Shown: positions 46,603-54,926 of the stretch, piece after piece
Layout: each line of letters starts with the position of its first letter
Position numbering within the stretch: the first letter of the stretch is position 1
Assembly: GCA_015231955.1 (NCBI GenBank)
Contig: JADGAN010000002.1
Coordinates: 247,178-311,177, forward strand
DNA: 64,000 nucleotides
Source: Oligoflexia bacterium
GTDB lineage: Bacteria; Bdellovibrionota; Bacteriovoracia; Bacteriovoracales; Bacteriovoracaceae
Direction: 5' to 3'
Translations under genes and position numbers: made by a program
Notes under the pieces: model-generated
Told to the model about the DNA's origin: nothing
Database searches by the model: none
What the model saw: only the letters and a program-made list of their open reading frames with translations

Positions 46603-48702
46603 CTAAAAGAACCAATCAATCCCTGTGATCAAATTGAACCCAGGCCCATTGATCCCCGATCCATGAACGCGATAGTTTTTATTAAAAATATTTTCGAGGG
46701 CAATACTCCCACGCAACTGCCTCCAGATGGTAAGACCGCTGCGAAGATTGACTAACACATACCCTTTGCTGCCTCCAGGTGGAATACGTTGGGTGTCGAG
46801 TTTGTCTGCAGAAGAGAGTTTACTCTGTTTGGAAGCAAAATGGGAGGAGAGGGCCACCCAGTAAACATGCTCCGGATGGGTCCATTTAATTTCGGCATAA
46901 CCAGTTGGTGGCATCATTCTTGTTATCGGCTCACGACTCTTCTGTGACGCCGATGTCGGATAGGCATCAATCCGCCCTTGTAGCCAAGTGTAAGAGCTCG
47001 ATAGCGACCATGAGGGAATAAACTCATAATGAAATCCGGCCTCAAACCCATAAATATACCCATCCCCTGAATTCTTTTTGGTGACTTGGTATTTATTGTT
47101 ACTGCTAGTCACTCCATTGGGCGTACGAATGATCATTCCATCGATTTGTGTATAATAAGCGGAAAGCTCACTGGAAAATTTTTCAAAATTTGTTTTGAGT
47201 CCCGTCTCATAACAAAGATACTTTTCTGCTTTCAGATCAGTAGAAGGAATTTCAATCTCGCCACTTCTAGCTTCATCAAAGCGAGTAAGATCAGAAAGAT
47301 TGGGAGCACGAAACCCTTGGGCCACAGAAGCAAACAAACTGTAGTTATCATCATTCCCCAATTTATAAACTCCTTTTGTACTCGCTACGACAGCATTGTA
47401 ACTCTTTTTAAAAGAGCTGGCCCTTCCAGTAAGGGTGTCTTCATAGGTACCTGCGTTCACTTTGTTATAGTTGTAACGAAGGCCAGGGATGATTATGATT
47501 TTTTGTGCAAAGGTAGCTTCCGCTTGTAAGTAAGTGGCCGCGGAATAGTAGTGAGAGTTGTTGGCCACCGGCCCTTGAATAGCAGAGGAGATAAACGTTC
47601 CATTAGCACTGTAATTATTCTTCGAAGTGTTGACGGAGTCTCGATAATATTCCAACCCGTAAACTATTTTTCCAAGGTTCATCTTGTAATCAAACTGAGA
47701 AAAAGCACCTAGTGTGTGCACATGGGTTGACTGTATCTCTTGGGCACTGCTATTGGTGACGCGAAACTGATCCTCTTTTTGTGTATGGTAAGACAAACTT
47801 AATTTAATGGCATGGTCATCACTGCTTTTTTTCTGATATTGAAGATAGGCCAATCGCCTTAATTGATCGGTAGAGTACTCTTTGTCTGTCCCTATGATCG
47901 TTCCCTGCCAACTTTTTGCCGCCGTAGTCTTATGAGTTCGATCAACACTGTTTTGCTGGGTATTTTGAAAGGCAGCAATGAGAGTGTGGTTGTTTGCGAT
48001 AGCGTACTCTGTTTTTGCATCAATATCCCATTCATTGTGACCACTCTTAGGCTGCCTACCTGTTCCTTCCCCGGCCCTTAAGTCATTTAAATCTTTTGCA
48101 GATCCACCCAAAAATACCCCAAAGCTAGGCCCTGTGTAAGCAAACTCTGTTCTTGCAATCTTGGCGTTGTCGGCACTTTCATGTCTGGCCAGCGCCTGAC
48201 CATTCCCGCGAGCAGTAGTCGGCCCCTTCATTAAAGCATTAACGGTACCACCAATGGCATCGCTCCCATACAAAACAGACCCGGCACCTTTAACGATTTC
48301 CAAGCGATCGATCGCATAGGAGTCTACACTACTCCAGTATTGGTTGGGGCCAGAACGGAAGACTGAATTGTTTAATTTGATCCCATCAATCAGAAAGAGT
48401 GTTTGATACCCTGTAAAACCTCTAATGTAAGGAGAGCCTTGTCCGTAAGCAGTTTTTTGAATCATCACTCCTGGAGTGTTTTTGAGAATATCGGGCGTAG
48501 TTTTGGCCATGATCTCACTAGCGATTTTCTTAGAATCAAACACTTCTACAGAAGAGGGGACATCCATCAGATAGGACTCACTACGAGTGGCCGTAATGGT
48601 GATACTTCTTCGATCTTCCATGGCCAGCGATGGTTTTAAGCAAACCATCAACATCGATAAAGAAACAATTATGGCCAATGCTAAGACGATGCTAAACTTC
48701 AT
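46603..48702 (-). CDS. TonB-dependent outer-membrane receptor
   Basis: 699 aa. Signal peptide ending near SLAMED, then a TonB box-like ITITATRSE. The plug domain includes VPSSVEVFDSKKIAS, LKNTPGVMIQ, YIRGFTGYQTLFLIDG and RLEIVKGAGSVLYGSDAIGG. The barrel carries many strands and ends FNLITGIDWFF with the terminal aromatic needed for outer-membrane insertion. The ligand is unknown: the style is of the hemoglobin/heme/siderophore group. The next gene downstream is its TonB; no Fur box was recognised in the short upstream gap. Confidence 0.93.
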   Translation of the reverse strand: MKFSIVLALAIIVSLSMLMVCLKPSLAMEDRRSITITATRSESYLMDVPSSVEVFDSKKIASEIMAKTTPDILKNTPGVMIQKTAYGQGSPYIRGFTGYQTLFLIDGIKLNNSVFRSGPNQYWSSVDSYAIDRLEIVKGAGSVLYGSDAIGGTVNALMKGPTTARGNGQALARHESADNAKIARTEFAYTGPSFGVFLGGSAKDLNDLRAGEGTGRQPKSGHNEWDIDAKTEYAIANNHTLIAAFQNTQQNSVDRTHKTTAAKSWQGTIIGTDKEYSTDQLRRLAYLQYQKKSSDDHAIKLSLSYHTQKEDQFRVTNSSAQEIQSTHVHTLGAFSQFDYKMNLGKIVYGLEYYRDSVNTSKNNYSANGTFISSAIQGPVANNSHYYSAATYLQAEATFAQKIIIIPGLRYNYNKVNAGTYEDTLTGRASSFKKSYNAVVASTKGVYKLGNDDNYSLFASVAQGFRAPNLSDLTRFDEARSGEIEIPSTDLKAEKYLCYETGLKTNFEKFSSELSAYYTQIDGMIIRTPNGVTSSNNKYQVTKKNSGDGYIYGFEAGFHYEFIPSWSLSSSYTWLQGRIDAYPTSASQKSREPITRMMPPTGYAEIKWTHPEHVYWVALSSHFASKQSKLSSADKLDTQRIPPGGSKGYVLVNLRSGLTIWRQLRGSIALENIFNKNYRVHGSGINGPGFNLITGIDWFF

Positions 48703-48777
48703 CCTCTTCCCTCCTCCTTCTCCTTCTCTATTTAGTATGTAAACTCACAAAAGATGACTACTCGTATACTGCCTTCT

Positions 48778-49278
48778 CTAAAGAGATAAGAAATTCTCCG
48801 ACTCAAACCAACTGTCTCGACGTTTTTGAGCATGAGTCCGATGAGGATCATTAGCAATCACCGTGGTATCGGCCATAACATCACCAAGACGGTGTCCCGA
48901 ATCCAGCATAAAAAGCAGGTAAAGTTCTAAACTAATGAGAGGCAGACCCAACATTACCGCTAAGAACCATCCCCACAAGGGAACAATCATCATTGATAAC
49001 GGGATCAGGAGCGGAAGGTTACGCATGCACGACTGCTTAAAGGTACAAGGACGGCCATCACTTAAACCAATCACAGCAAGGCCAATAAATCGCTTACCGA
49101 TAGACTGTCCTCCCTGCATGGAATCGGAGATACACAGATAAGCAATGCCCAAGAAGACCCCAAGGGGATATATTATTGTGCACAAAATCGCTACGATCAA
49201 TAGATCCAAAAATTTGGCAATCATGCGCGACAGGCGTGCAATTCTTATTGGTGATTTTAAAAGGTATTTCCTGTCCAT
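48778..49278 (-). CDS. RDD-family membrane protein
   Basis: 166 aa. The RDD domain starts IARLSRMIAKFLDLLIVAIL (the Arg and Asp-Asp-like signature is present as R...D), with three or four membrane helices including LIVAILCTIIYPLGVFLGIAY and MIVPLWGWFLAVMLGLP, and the conserved SIGKRFIGLAV and GHRLGDVMADT segments. Role unknown, proposed transport or anchoring in other bacteria. 75 bp from the receptor gene on the same strand. Confidence 0.85.
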   Translation of the reverse strand: MDRKYLLKSPIRIARLSRMIAKFLDLLIVAILCTIIYPLGVFLGIAYLCISDSMQGGQSIGKRFIGLAVIGLSDGRPCTFKQSCMRNLPLLIPLSMMIVPLWGWFLAVMLGLPLISLELYLLFMLDSGHRLGDVMADTTVIANDPHRTHAQKRRDSWFESENFLSL

Positions 49279-49327
49279 ATTCCTCTATCTTGCCTAAAAG
49301 ATCACTGGACGAAAACTGAAAATCTCA

Positions 49328-49381
49328 AATTCATAAAATTCGTAAAGTTCGCACAATTCGAACAATTCGCACAATTCGCAC
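49328..49381. repeat. Six tandem 9-bp repeats (AATTCGCAC type)
   Basis: Units AATTCATAA, AATTCGTAA, AGTTCGCAC, AATTCGAAC, AATTCGCAC, AATTCGCAC run without gaps. The 3' units are the most alike, as expected for slippage. It lies in the 241-bp gap between the divergent RDD gene and trxA; no coding frame uses it. Confidence 0.7.
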
Positions 49382-49519
49382 AAGAAGAAACCAAATAAAA
49401 ATTGTACCATCGCGCCAAATACAAAAATATTTGATCTCCATCTTCCCTATTCTATTCTAAATAAGTTAATGTTTTATTCAAGCTTAATTTCTTTATTTCT
49501 TTTTCCTAGGAGTTTTAAT

Positions 49520-49843
49520 ATGTCCGGTCTGCAGCAAGTTGATAACGCCTCATTTGATAGCGTGGTTTTAAAGTCCAGTAACCCCGTTCTCGTTGATTTT
49601 TGGGCCGAATGGTGTGGACCTTGTCGTGCAATTGCCCCAATTTTAGAAGAGATCTCCAAGGAGATGGGCGCCACTGTCAATATTGTTAAAGTCAATGTTG
49701 ACCAAAGTCCTGAACTTGCCACCAAGTATGGTATCCGTGGTATTCCTACCCTTATCTTCTTCAAAAATGGTCAAATCAAAAAAACCTTGGTAGGAAATCA
49801 AGGCAAAGGTGAAATTGTAAAAACATTACAAGAGTTAGCATAA
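49520..49843 (+). CDS. trxA: Thioredoxin
   Basis: 107 aa. Active site WAEWCGPCRAIAP (CGPC), cis-proline segment RGIPTLIFFKNGQ, and the FDSVVLKSSNPVLVDFWAEW lead-in. The start is taken at 49520, where AGGAG sits eight bases upstream; the frame extends 17 codons 5'. Cytoplasmic disulfide reductase, and the usual electron donor for ribonucleotide reductases such as NrdJ here. Followed by gmhA 24 bp downstream. Confidence 0.96.
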   Translation: MSGLQQVDNASFDSVVLKSSNPVLVDFWAEWCGPCRAIAPILEEISKEMGATVNIVKVNVDQSPELATKYGIRGIPTLIFFKNGQIKKTLVGNQGKGEIVKTLQELA

Positions 49844-49867
49844 TAACAATAACAAAAGTTGGCATCT

Positions 49868-50515
49868 ATGCGTGAACAAGAAAAGAGAACAGATAGTCTA
49901 GCTACTATCGCCATTCCTGATTTTATCGTCGATGTTTTGGAAGATGCATCCCTTCTGGCCTCTAAATTTGCCCAGGACGAAATCAATCTGGCGCACATTG
50001 CCTCTGCCATTCAGGTCATGAGCACTTGCCTCAAGAAGGGTGGTAAAATCTTAAGCTGCGGTAATGGTGGCTCCATGTGCGACTCCATGCATTTCGCCGA
50101 AGAGCTAAGCGCTCGCTATATCAAAAACCGCCGTCCCTTAAGTGCTATGGCCATTAGTGATGCTGGCTACCTCTCCTGTACGGCCAATGATTTTGGGCAT
50201 GATCAAATTTTCTCTCGCTTTGTTGAAGGCATGGGAAGAAGTGGCGATGTTCTGCTGGCCATCTCCACAAGTGGCAATTCTCCCAATGTACTCCAGGCCG
50301 CAACCATGGCCAAAGAAAAAGGCATGGAGGTGGTTGCACTTCTCGGGAAGGGTGGCGGAAAATTAAAAGCACTTTGCGATATTCCCATCCTCATCGACTC
50401 CTTACGTACAGAACGCATTCAAGAGCTACACATTAAAGTTATTCATATTCTCGTTGAAGGTATAGAGCGTGAACTCTTTCCAGAACTCTATCCCTCCCAA
50501 GAAATCAATCAATAG
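49868..50515 (+). CDS. gmhA: Phosphoheptose isomerase (SIS domain)
   Basis: Converts sedoheptulose 7-phosphate to heptose 7-phosphate for LPS inner core. 215 aa from ATG 49868 (an in-frame TTG at 49859 is possible). The SIS fold shows GGKILSCGNGGSMCDSMHFAEEL, AMAISDAGYLSCTANDFGHDQ, LLAISTSGNSPNVLQAA and RTERIQELHIKVIHILVE, with the zinc/substrate Glu and His residues of GmhA. Other LPS heptose genes are outside the window. Same strand as trxA, 24 bp apart. Confidence 0.94.
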   Translation: MREQEKRTDSLATIAIPDFIVDVLEDASLLASKFAQDEINLAHIASAIQVMSTCLKKGGKILSCGNGGSMCDSMHFAEELSARYIKNRRPLSAMAISDAGYLSCTANDFGHDQIFSRFVEGMGRSGDVLLAISTSGNSPNVLQAATMAKEKGMEVVALLGKGGGKLKALCDIPILIDSLRTERIQELHIKVIHILVEGIERELFPELYPSQEINQ

Positions 50516-50582
50516 CGAGCAGATTGATTTGGGATTGTAGGGCCAGCACACTTTTATAAAAATGTGAACAATGCAAGACGCT

Positions 50583-51311
50583 TCAGAACTTTATTATATA
50601 AGTAAGCATCGGCCCTTTGTTCTCAAGATAAGTAGGCAGCAGCATCGAATATCTACCTCCACCAGATTCCAAAGAGCAGATCCCCACGCCATAACTTAGA
50701 CCAAGTGTAGCTCCGGCCACAACATCGTGTAGCCAATGGCGATTATCATTCATTCGACTATAACCAACAACTGCAGCAATAAGATAAGCTGGTATGGCCA
50801 GAAAAATACTATTTCTCATTCCCACTACCGAAGCAAAGGCAAAGGCCACTGTTGTATGCCCAGAAGGGAAGGATTGACGAGAATCACCACTAGGACGCCT
50901 TTCTCTAACGGTCACTTTCAGTATATTTGCAATCATACCAGAATAAGCAGTTGCAGAGAACATAAGAGAAGCATTGGTTAAAGCATTTTGATCTGAGGTA
51001 AATAAACCTCGTCCTCCTTCCCATAAGAGATAGGCAGCATTAGGGATGAGCTGGCCCATGAGATCACCATATTTTGAATATTTTCCAAGAGGTTTGTGTT
51101 CAACTGTTTCTTGTTGTGCGGGATCTTTTGTTTGATCATCAAAGGCCACAATGGCGGTAGTTAATGCTGACCCTATCCAAAAAGGGTAGCGTGCTTCTGT
51201 CGTCACTGGTGAGATCAACTCATCAATCACAGCAAAGGCATTTACCAATACACAACAGATGCAAGCAAGAAGAAGAAAAAGAAGCACATGGAAACAAAAA
51301 AATTTATTCAT
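50583..51311 (-). CDS. PAP2-family membrane phosphatase
   Basis: 242 aa, several membrane helices. The three phosphatase motifs are present: KVTVRERRPSGD (K-x6-RP), SFPSGHTTVAFAFAS (PSGH) and SRMNDNRHWLHDVVAGATLG (SR-x5-H-x3-D), with catalytic His in the last two. Family members dephosphorylate phosphatidate, undecaprenyl pyrophosphate or lipid A. The N-terminus looks like a signal anchor (FHVLLFLLLACICCVLV). Substrate not assignable. Monocistronic, convergent with gmhA. Confidence 0.92.
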   Translation of the reverse strand: MNKFFCFHVLLFLLLACICCVLVNAFAVIDELISPVTTEARYPFWIGSALTTAIVAFDDQTKDPAQQETVEHKPLGKYSKYGDLMGQLIPNAAYLLWEGGRGLFTSDQNALTNASLMFSATAYSGMIANILKVTVRERRPSGDSRQSFPSGHTTVAFAFASVVGMRNSIFLAIPAYLIAAVVGYSRMNDNRHWLHDVVAGATLGLSYGVGICSLESGGGRYSMLLPTYLENKGPMLTYIIKF

Positions 51312-51356
51312 ATGCTAATTCTAATAGAATACTAACGTTTAGCAACTCAAAAAAAA

Positions 51357-51417
51357 TGCCAGCCGACTTTTGGGACTCAACATAATACTTGCATCGAGTC
51401 CCAAAAGTCGGCTGGCA
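51357..51417. repeat. Perfect 22-bp inverted repeat with 17-nt loop
   Basis: Left arm 51357-51378 begins TGCCAGCCGACTTTTGGG; right arm 51396-51417 is its exact reverse complement; 17 nt between. On the minus strand it is followed by a run of eight T, so it could act as a terminator. It lies between the divergent PAP2 and HAD genes, where no minus-strand transcript from a known gene needs ending. Each arm carries the dispersed GTGCCA...CTTTTGG motif. Confidence 0.9.
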
Positions 51418-51588
51418 CACTCAAAAAACAGGCACTTCTTTGGGAAAATAAAAAATATTAATAGAAATAACCCCTTGAATTTACCTTTGAGGAAAAATAT
51501 TTTTAAGAACCTCCTGTTTTTCATCTTAGAATAATTACTAGAAGTTCAGTCCATTCATGATGGAAAAGCTATCATCAAAGGAGCATCT

Positions 51589-52422
51589 ATGGCGTTTGTG
51601 CAAAATCTTCAGACCCTGATGGTAATCTTTTTATTTCCGCTACAATGCTTCAGTGCGGTCCATACGCGTGAGATCAGCGAGGAGAACTCAGCAGATGCCC
51701 TAATTCAGGTACGCGATGAGATTTTCTCTAAGCTAGAGAGAGGAGAGTGTACGCCCAATAAAACACTTTTTGTTTATGATATTGATGAGACTGTTTTGGT
51801 GGTGGATGAATACGGCCAGGCCCAAGGTATTCGTCAGAGCAATCAAGTAATTCAAGCGCTACAAGCAAGGGGCATTCCTACGCTAGCATTGACGGCGAGG
51901 TATGTGGTCTTGGAGCAACAGATGGCCAACATTGCTCAGCTCGATCATCAGATCAGTTGTCAAAAAAAGAATATAGAAGAATGGAACTCGTTGTCGGATG
52001 AACTCATTCGCAAAAAGCTTGAAAATGATCTAGCGGATCTGCAAGAAAAGATTGAAGAGGAACTCTTTCGTTATCACCGCTTTACTCTCAATAATCTACG
52101 ACAAGTAGGTATTGAAAAGCATCCTTTCTTTTCCTCAACAGAAATCTTTCCCAATAATTGGGACGATGATTTCGATATAGATTTGCAAAATGCCTCTTCG
52201 TTAATGAATCTTATTCTTCACTCTGAAGGAATTATTCTTGCTTCGGCACAGGCCAAAGGGGTCGTGCTACAGAATTTTTTGATCATTAAGGGAATGGAGA
52301 AAAAATTTAAATGTATCTTTTATGTGGATGATCAGGCAGGGCATGTGCAAAATATGAATGAGGTATTTGCAAAAGCAGAGAGGCCGCTAGAACTCTATAG
52401 CTATCACTTGCCTAGACCTTAA
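51589..52422 (+). CDS. Secreted HAD-superfamily phosphatase (DUF2608-like)
   Basis: 277 aa. A hydrophobic N-terminus (LMVIFLFPLQCFSAVHTR) acts as signal peptide. HAD motifs: I, LFVYDIDETVLVV (D-x-D-x-T around residue 65); II, LALTAR (about 102); III, AKGVVLQNFL (Lys near 224); IV, FYVDDQAGHV (about 245). The cap region between I and III holds long helices (CQKKNIEEWNSLSDELIRKK). This layout matches DUF2608 proteins known from Legionella. 36 bp upstream of the arginine-deiminase-like gene, probably one operon. Phosphatase substrate unknown. Confidence 0.8.
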   Translation: MAFVQNLQTLMVIFLFPLQCFSAVHTREISEENSADALIQVRDEIFSKLERGECTPNKTLFVYDIDETVLVVDEYGQAQGIRQSNQVIQALQARGIPTLALTARYVVLEQQMANIAQLDHQISCQKKNIEEWNSLSDELIRKKLENDLADLQEKIEEELFRYHRFTLNNLRQVGIEKHPFFSSTEIFPNNWDDDFDIDLQNASSLMNLILHSEGIILASAQAKGVVLQNFLIIKGMEKKFKCIFYVDDQAGHVQNMNEVFAKAERPLELYSYHLPRP

Positions 52423-52457
52423 GACAGAAAACTCTCTAACTCTCAAAAGGTACTTCT

Positions 52458-53891
52458 ATGTACGCACTACTTTTTTTCGTTATAACACTGGTCAATGCTA
52501 CTCTCGTTTGCGCACAACCTGGAGAATATCTTTCAGAAAGTGAAATAGAAAGTATCACCCTTTTAGGGAACCACCATACTCCACAAGAGTTACTTGTTAC
52601 TCACACAAGTAATAACGGTAAATTCATCCAGCGACTAGCGAAAGTGATCGAGACTATTAACAAGAAAGAGGCCTTAAAAGGGGCAGGCAATTATACCAAA
52701 ATCTCACTTCGGATTATCAATGCAACAGAGGAAAGTCTTGCACGTTTAAATCTTTCGCAAAATCCTTATATTTGCCCTGCTTCACATCAACTCTCTTGCA
52801 ATGAGGATCAATGGGTACGCGATGTTTGTAAAATTGCCTCCATGACCTTTAAAGGAACAAAACAAGTGAAAAGATTGATTATCGATACCAACAGAGGCAG
52901 AGGGACAAAGGAACTTCCTCTACAACTAACTACAATCTGGACCGACACTGTTGCAGTTAAGCCCATTCACTCTGCTAAGGAGAGTGAAGCCGGTGATTAT
53001 GGAGGGAATATAGAGGTTACTCCGAATGACATTCTCTACACAGGAAGCAACCTTTCTCAAGAAATGCAAGATTTCTTTCAGAGTAAAGGCTATCGCGACC
53101 GCATGATTCTTTTTAATAATGATTGGCTAGATGTTGGCCATGTTGATGAACAAATAAGCGTGGTCTCTATCCCAAATGATCCTTGTGGTATGGCCATCAT
53201 CAAAGCGTCTCCTAAACTGGCCATTAGGATCCTGGCCGCAGCAAATACAGATATTTTTCAAAGCATTCCCGACTCTTATCATAGTCGGCCAGCATTTCTC
53301 AATATCGAAAGCCTCCGGCTATTCGTTAAAATGTATTACCAAGAAACGATAGAGTTGCTAAAAAACAAATCTCCAATAGTGTCTCCTAACGACCATTTTT
53401 TTTCTAAGAAGGAGTCTTATCAGGTTATCATACAAAATCAAATTATCATTGATAATATCATTAACAAAAATGTGGGTCTCTTGAAGAAAAAAATCAAACA
53501 GTTTAATCCTGAATGCAAAAAGATCAAGACCATCTCACTGCCAGTACTCTTTAATTGCAGAAGGACTGAAAACACTCTTGTAGAAGGCCCTACCCCAACC
53601 AATTGCCTTGCAGAACTTCCTAATAGTGTCAATATGAGCGTCCTTGGGGATCATCTTCTTGTACCAGACCCCATTTATTCCCCTTTCCGTAGCTTTATCA
53701 AAAAGAAGCTACAACAGATCAATAAATCACCCTATTTTTTGAGAGACTATAATTGCTATCACGTTCTAGATGGTGAAATTCACTGCGGAACCAACGAGCT
53801 GCGGGTTAACTCTACAGTGAACAAATCTAGTGATGGAACGACAGCGATTTCTGCGGCCACTCAAATAGAGGGAACTATTAATCTCCAGTAA
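52458..53891 (+). CDS. Secreted protein-arginine-deiminase (PAD)-like enzyme
   Basis: 477 aa. Signal peptide MYALLFFVITLVNATLVCAQ. The body matches the C-terminal catalytic domain of animal peptidyl-arginine deiminases (which convert protein arginine to citrulline): W119-V-R-D122 for the first acidic residue, GGNIEVTPND (182-191), NDWLDVGHVDEQISVV with His228 and Asp230, MSVLGDHLLVPDP (393-405) and HVLDGEIHCGTNELR with catalytic Cys443. All four catalytic-type residues are in place and in order. The N-terminal calcium-binding domains of animal PADs are absent. Part of an operon with the HAD phosphatase; the 3' end overlaps the Nudix gene by 14 bp. Exported location suggests targets in the periplasm, surroundings or a host/prey cell. 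Confidence 0.87.
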   Translation: MYALLFFVITLVNATLVCAQPGEYLSESEIESITLLGNHHTPQELLVTHTSNNGKFIQRLAKVIETINKKEALKGAGNYTKISLRIINATEESLARLNLSQNPYICPASHQLSCNEDQWVRDVCKIASMTFKGTKQVKRLIIDTNRGRGTKELPLQLTTIWTDTVAVKPIHSAKESEAGDYGGNIEVTPNDILYTGSNLSQEMQDFFQSKGYRDRMILFNNDWLDVGHVDEQISVVSIPNDPCGMAIIKASPKLAIRILAAANTDIFQSIPDSYHSRPAFLNIESLRLFVKMYYQETIELLKNKSPIVSPNDHFFSKKESYQVIIQNQIIIDNIINKNVGLLKKKIKQFNPECKKIKTISLPVLFNCRRTENTLVEGPTPTNCLAELPNSVNMSVLGDHLLVPDPIYSPFRSFIKKKLQQINKSPYFLRDYNCYHVLDGEIHCGTNELRVNSTVNKSSDGTTAISAATQIEGTINLQ

Positions 53892-54447
53892 AAAAAAGTG
53901 CTCTTTGGATTAATCGCTGATAAATTACTACCATTTTAGGTTCATTTGAGAATTGATCCATCTCCATAGCGGAAATCCAACGAACTCCTGTAGTCTCTTT
54001 CTCATTTACCTCAAGTTTTTCATCTTCACTAGCGATTAAAATGTACGAGGAATTTAAATGTAGATGGGTACAAATATACTCTGCTCCTTTAAAATGGCCC
54101 CAGACAGGGAGTATATCAAGAGAGGCAATATCATTAAACAGCGGATAGATGTTTTTAACACCAGTTTCTTCCTGGGCCTCTCTCAAAGCAATCGATAAAA
54201 AGTCACTATCTCCATCAGCATGCCCGCCGGTCCAGGCCCAAGTATTGTAGATATTATGATGAATCATCAGGATCTTATCTAATCTCTTGTTCATTATAAA
54301 GCCAGAGCTTGTCATATGAGCAAACTCATTATCTCTTAATAAAATATTATGAGCAAACTGTTGGATATAACTTAAAATTACTTTTTTTTCTTTTTGTTGC
54401 TGTTCATTTTGAGGTCTGAAATTTTCTATCTGATCTATGAAATTCAC
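53878..54447 (-). CDS. Nudix hydrolase
   Basis: 189 aa, cytoplasmic. The Nudix box is present at about residues 75-98: GHADGDSDFLSIALREAQEE followed by TGV, matching G-x5-E/D-x7-REUxEExGU with Asp at the first acidic place. Preceding MIHHNIYNTWAWTGGH is the usual strand before the box. Substrate (nucleotide or other diphosphate) cannot be told from sequence. Overlaps the PAD-like gene by 14 bp at the 3' ends. Confidence 0.9.
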   Translation of the reverse strand: MNFIDQIENFRPQNEQQQKEKKVILSYIQQFAHNILLRDNEFAHMTSSGFIMNKRLDKILMIHHNIYNTWAWTGGHADGDSDFLSIALREAQEETGVKNIYPLFNDIASLDILPVWGHFKGAEYICTHLHLNSSYILIASEDEKLEVNEKETTGVRWISAMEMDQFSNEPKMVVIYQRLIQRALFFTGD

Positions 54448-54587
54448 GATATCGAATCCCTTTGTATTTTTTTCTCCATTTGGGATTTATTCGTACCAGT
54501 TTTCGAAATACATGTAAAACTATCTTCAATAGATCTTAGATAAAAATTTGCAGCTACAGCATTACCTGTCATGCCCCATTCTATATA

Positions 54588-54923
54588 CTATAACTCTTGA
54601 TATCCGGAAGGAGGATCACGATCTACCTGGATCTCCAAAATAGGAAAAACCTTGAGGGAGGCAAACCCACTAACCCCAAACTCTACATAAGGTTCTACTC
54701 TAATTTCAAAATGGTTAAAATACATTTGCCCTGCAACTATAGTTGCCGCTGCGTCTTCCACAGCAGGCACACTCATTAAAGTATCATTGATGAAGTTCAC
54801 CTCCCTTTCCAACTGATCTGCAATGATTTTCGGCCCTTTATTGATCGAATACCTCTCAAGCGCAAAAAGTTCAGAGAGATTTGTTGTCATTAAAATTCCG
54901 ATTAGCAAAATTATTTTTTTCAT
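54588..54923 (-). CDS. Small secreted protein with one W/Y-beta unit (operon gene 3)
   Basis: 111 aa. Signal peptide MKKIILLIGILMTTNLSELF. The mature protein is a helix (KIIADQLEREVNFINDTLM) followed at residues 68-102 by a beta unit headed by Tyr: YFNHFEIRVEPYVEFGVSGF then LEIQVDR. The same unit appears in both upstream genes. Four bases separate the stop of the 475-aa gene (54927) from this start. No family recognised; the group is discussed in the findings. Confidence 0.68.
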   Translation of the reverse strand: MKKIILLIGILMTTNLSELFALERYSINKGPKIIADQLEREVNFINDTLMSVPAVEDAAATIVAGQMYFNHFEIRVEPYVEFGVSGFASLKVFPILEIQVDRDPPSGYQEL

Positions 54924-54926
54924 CCC

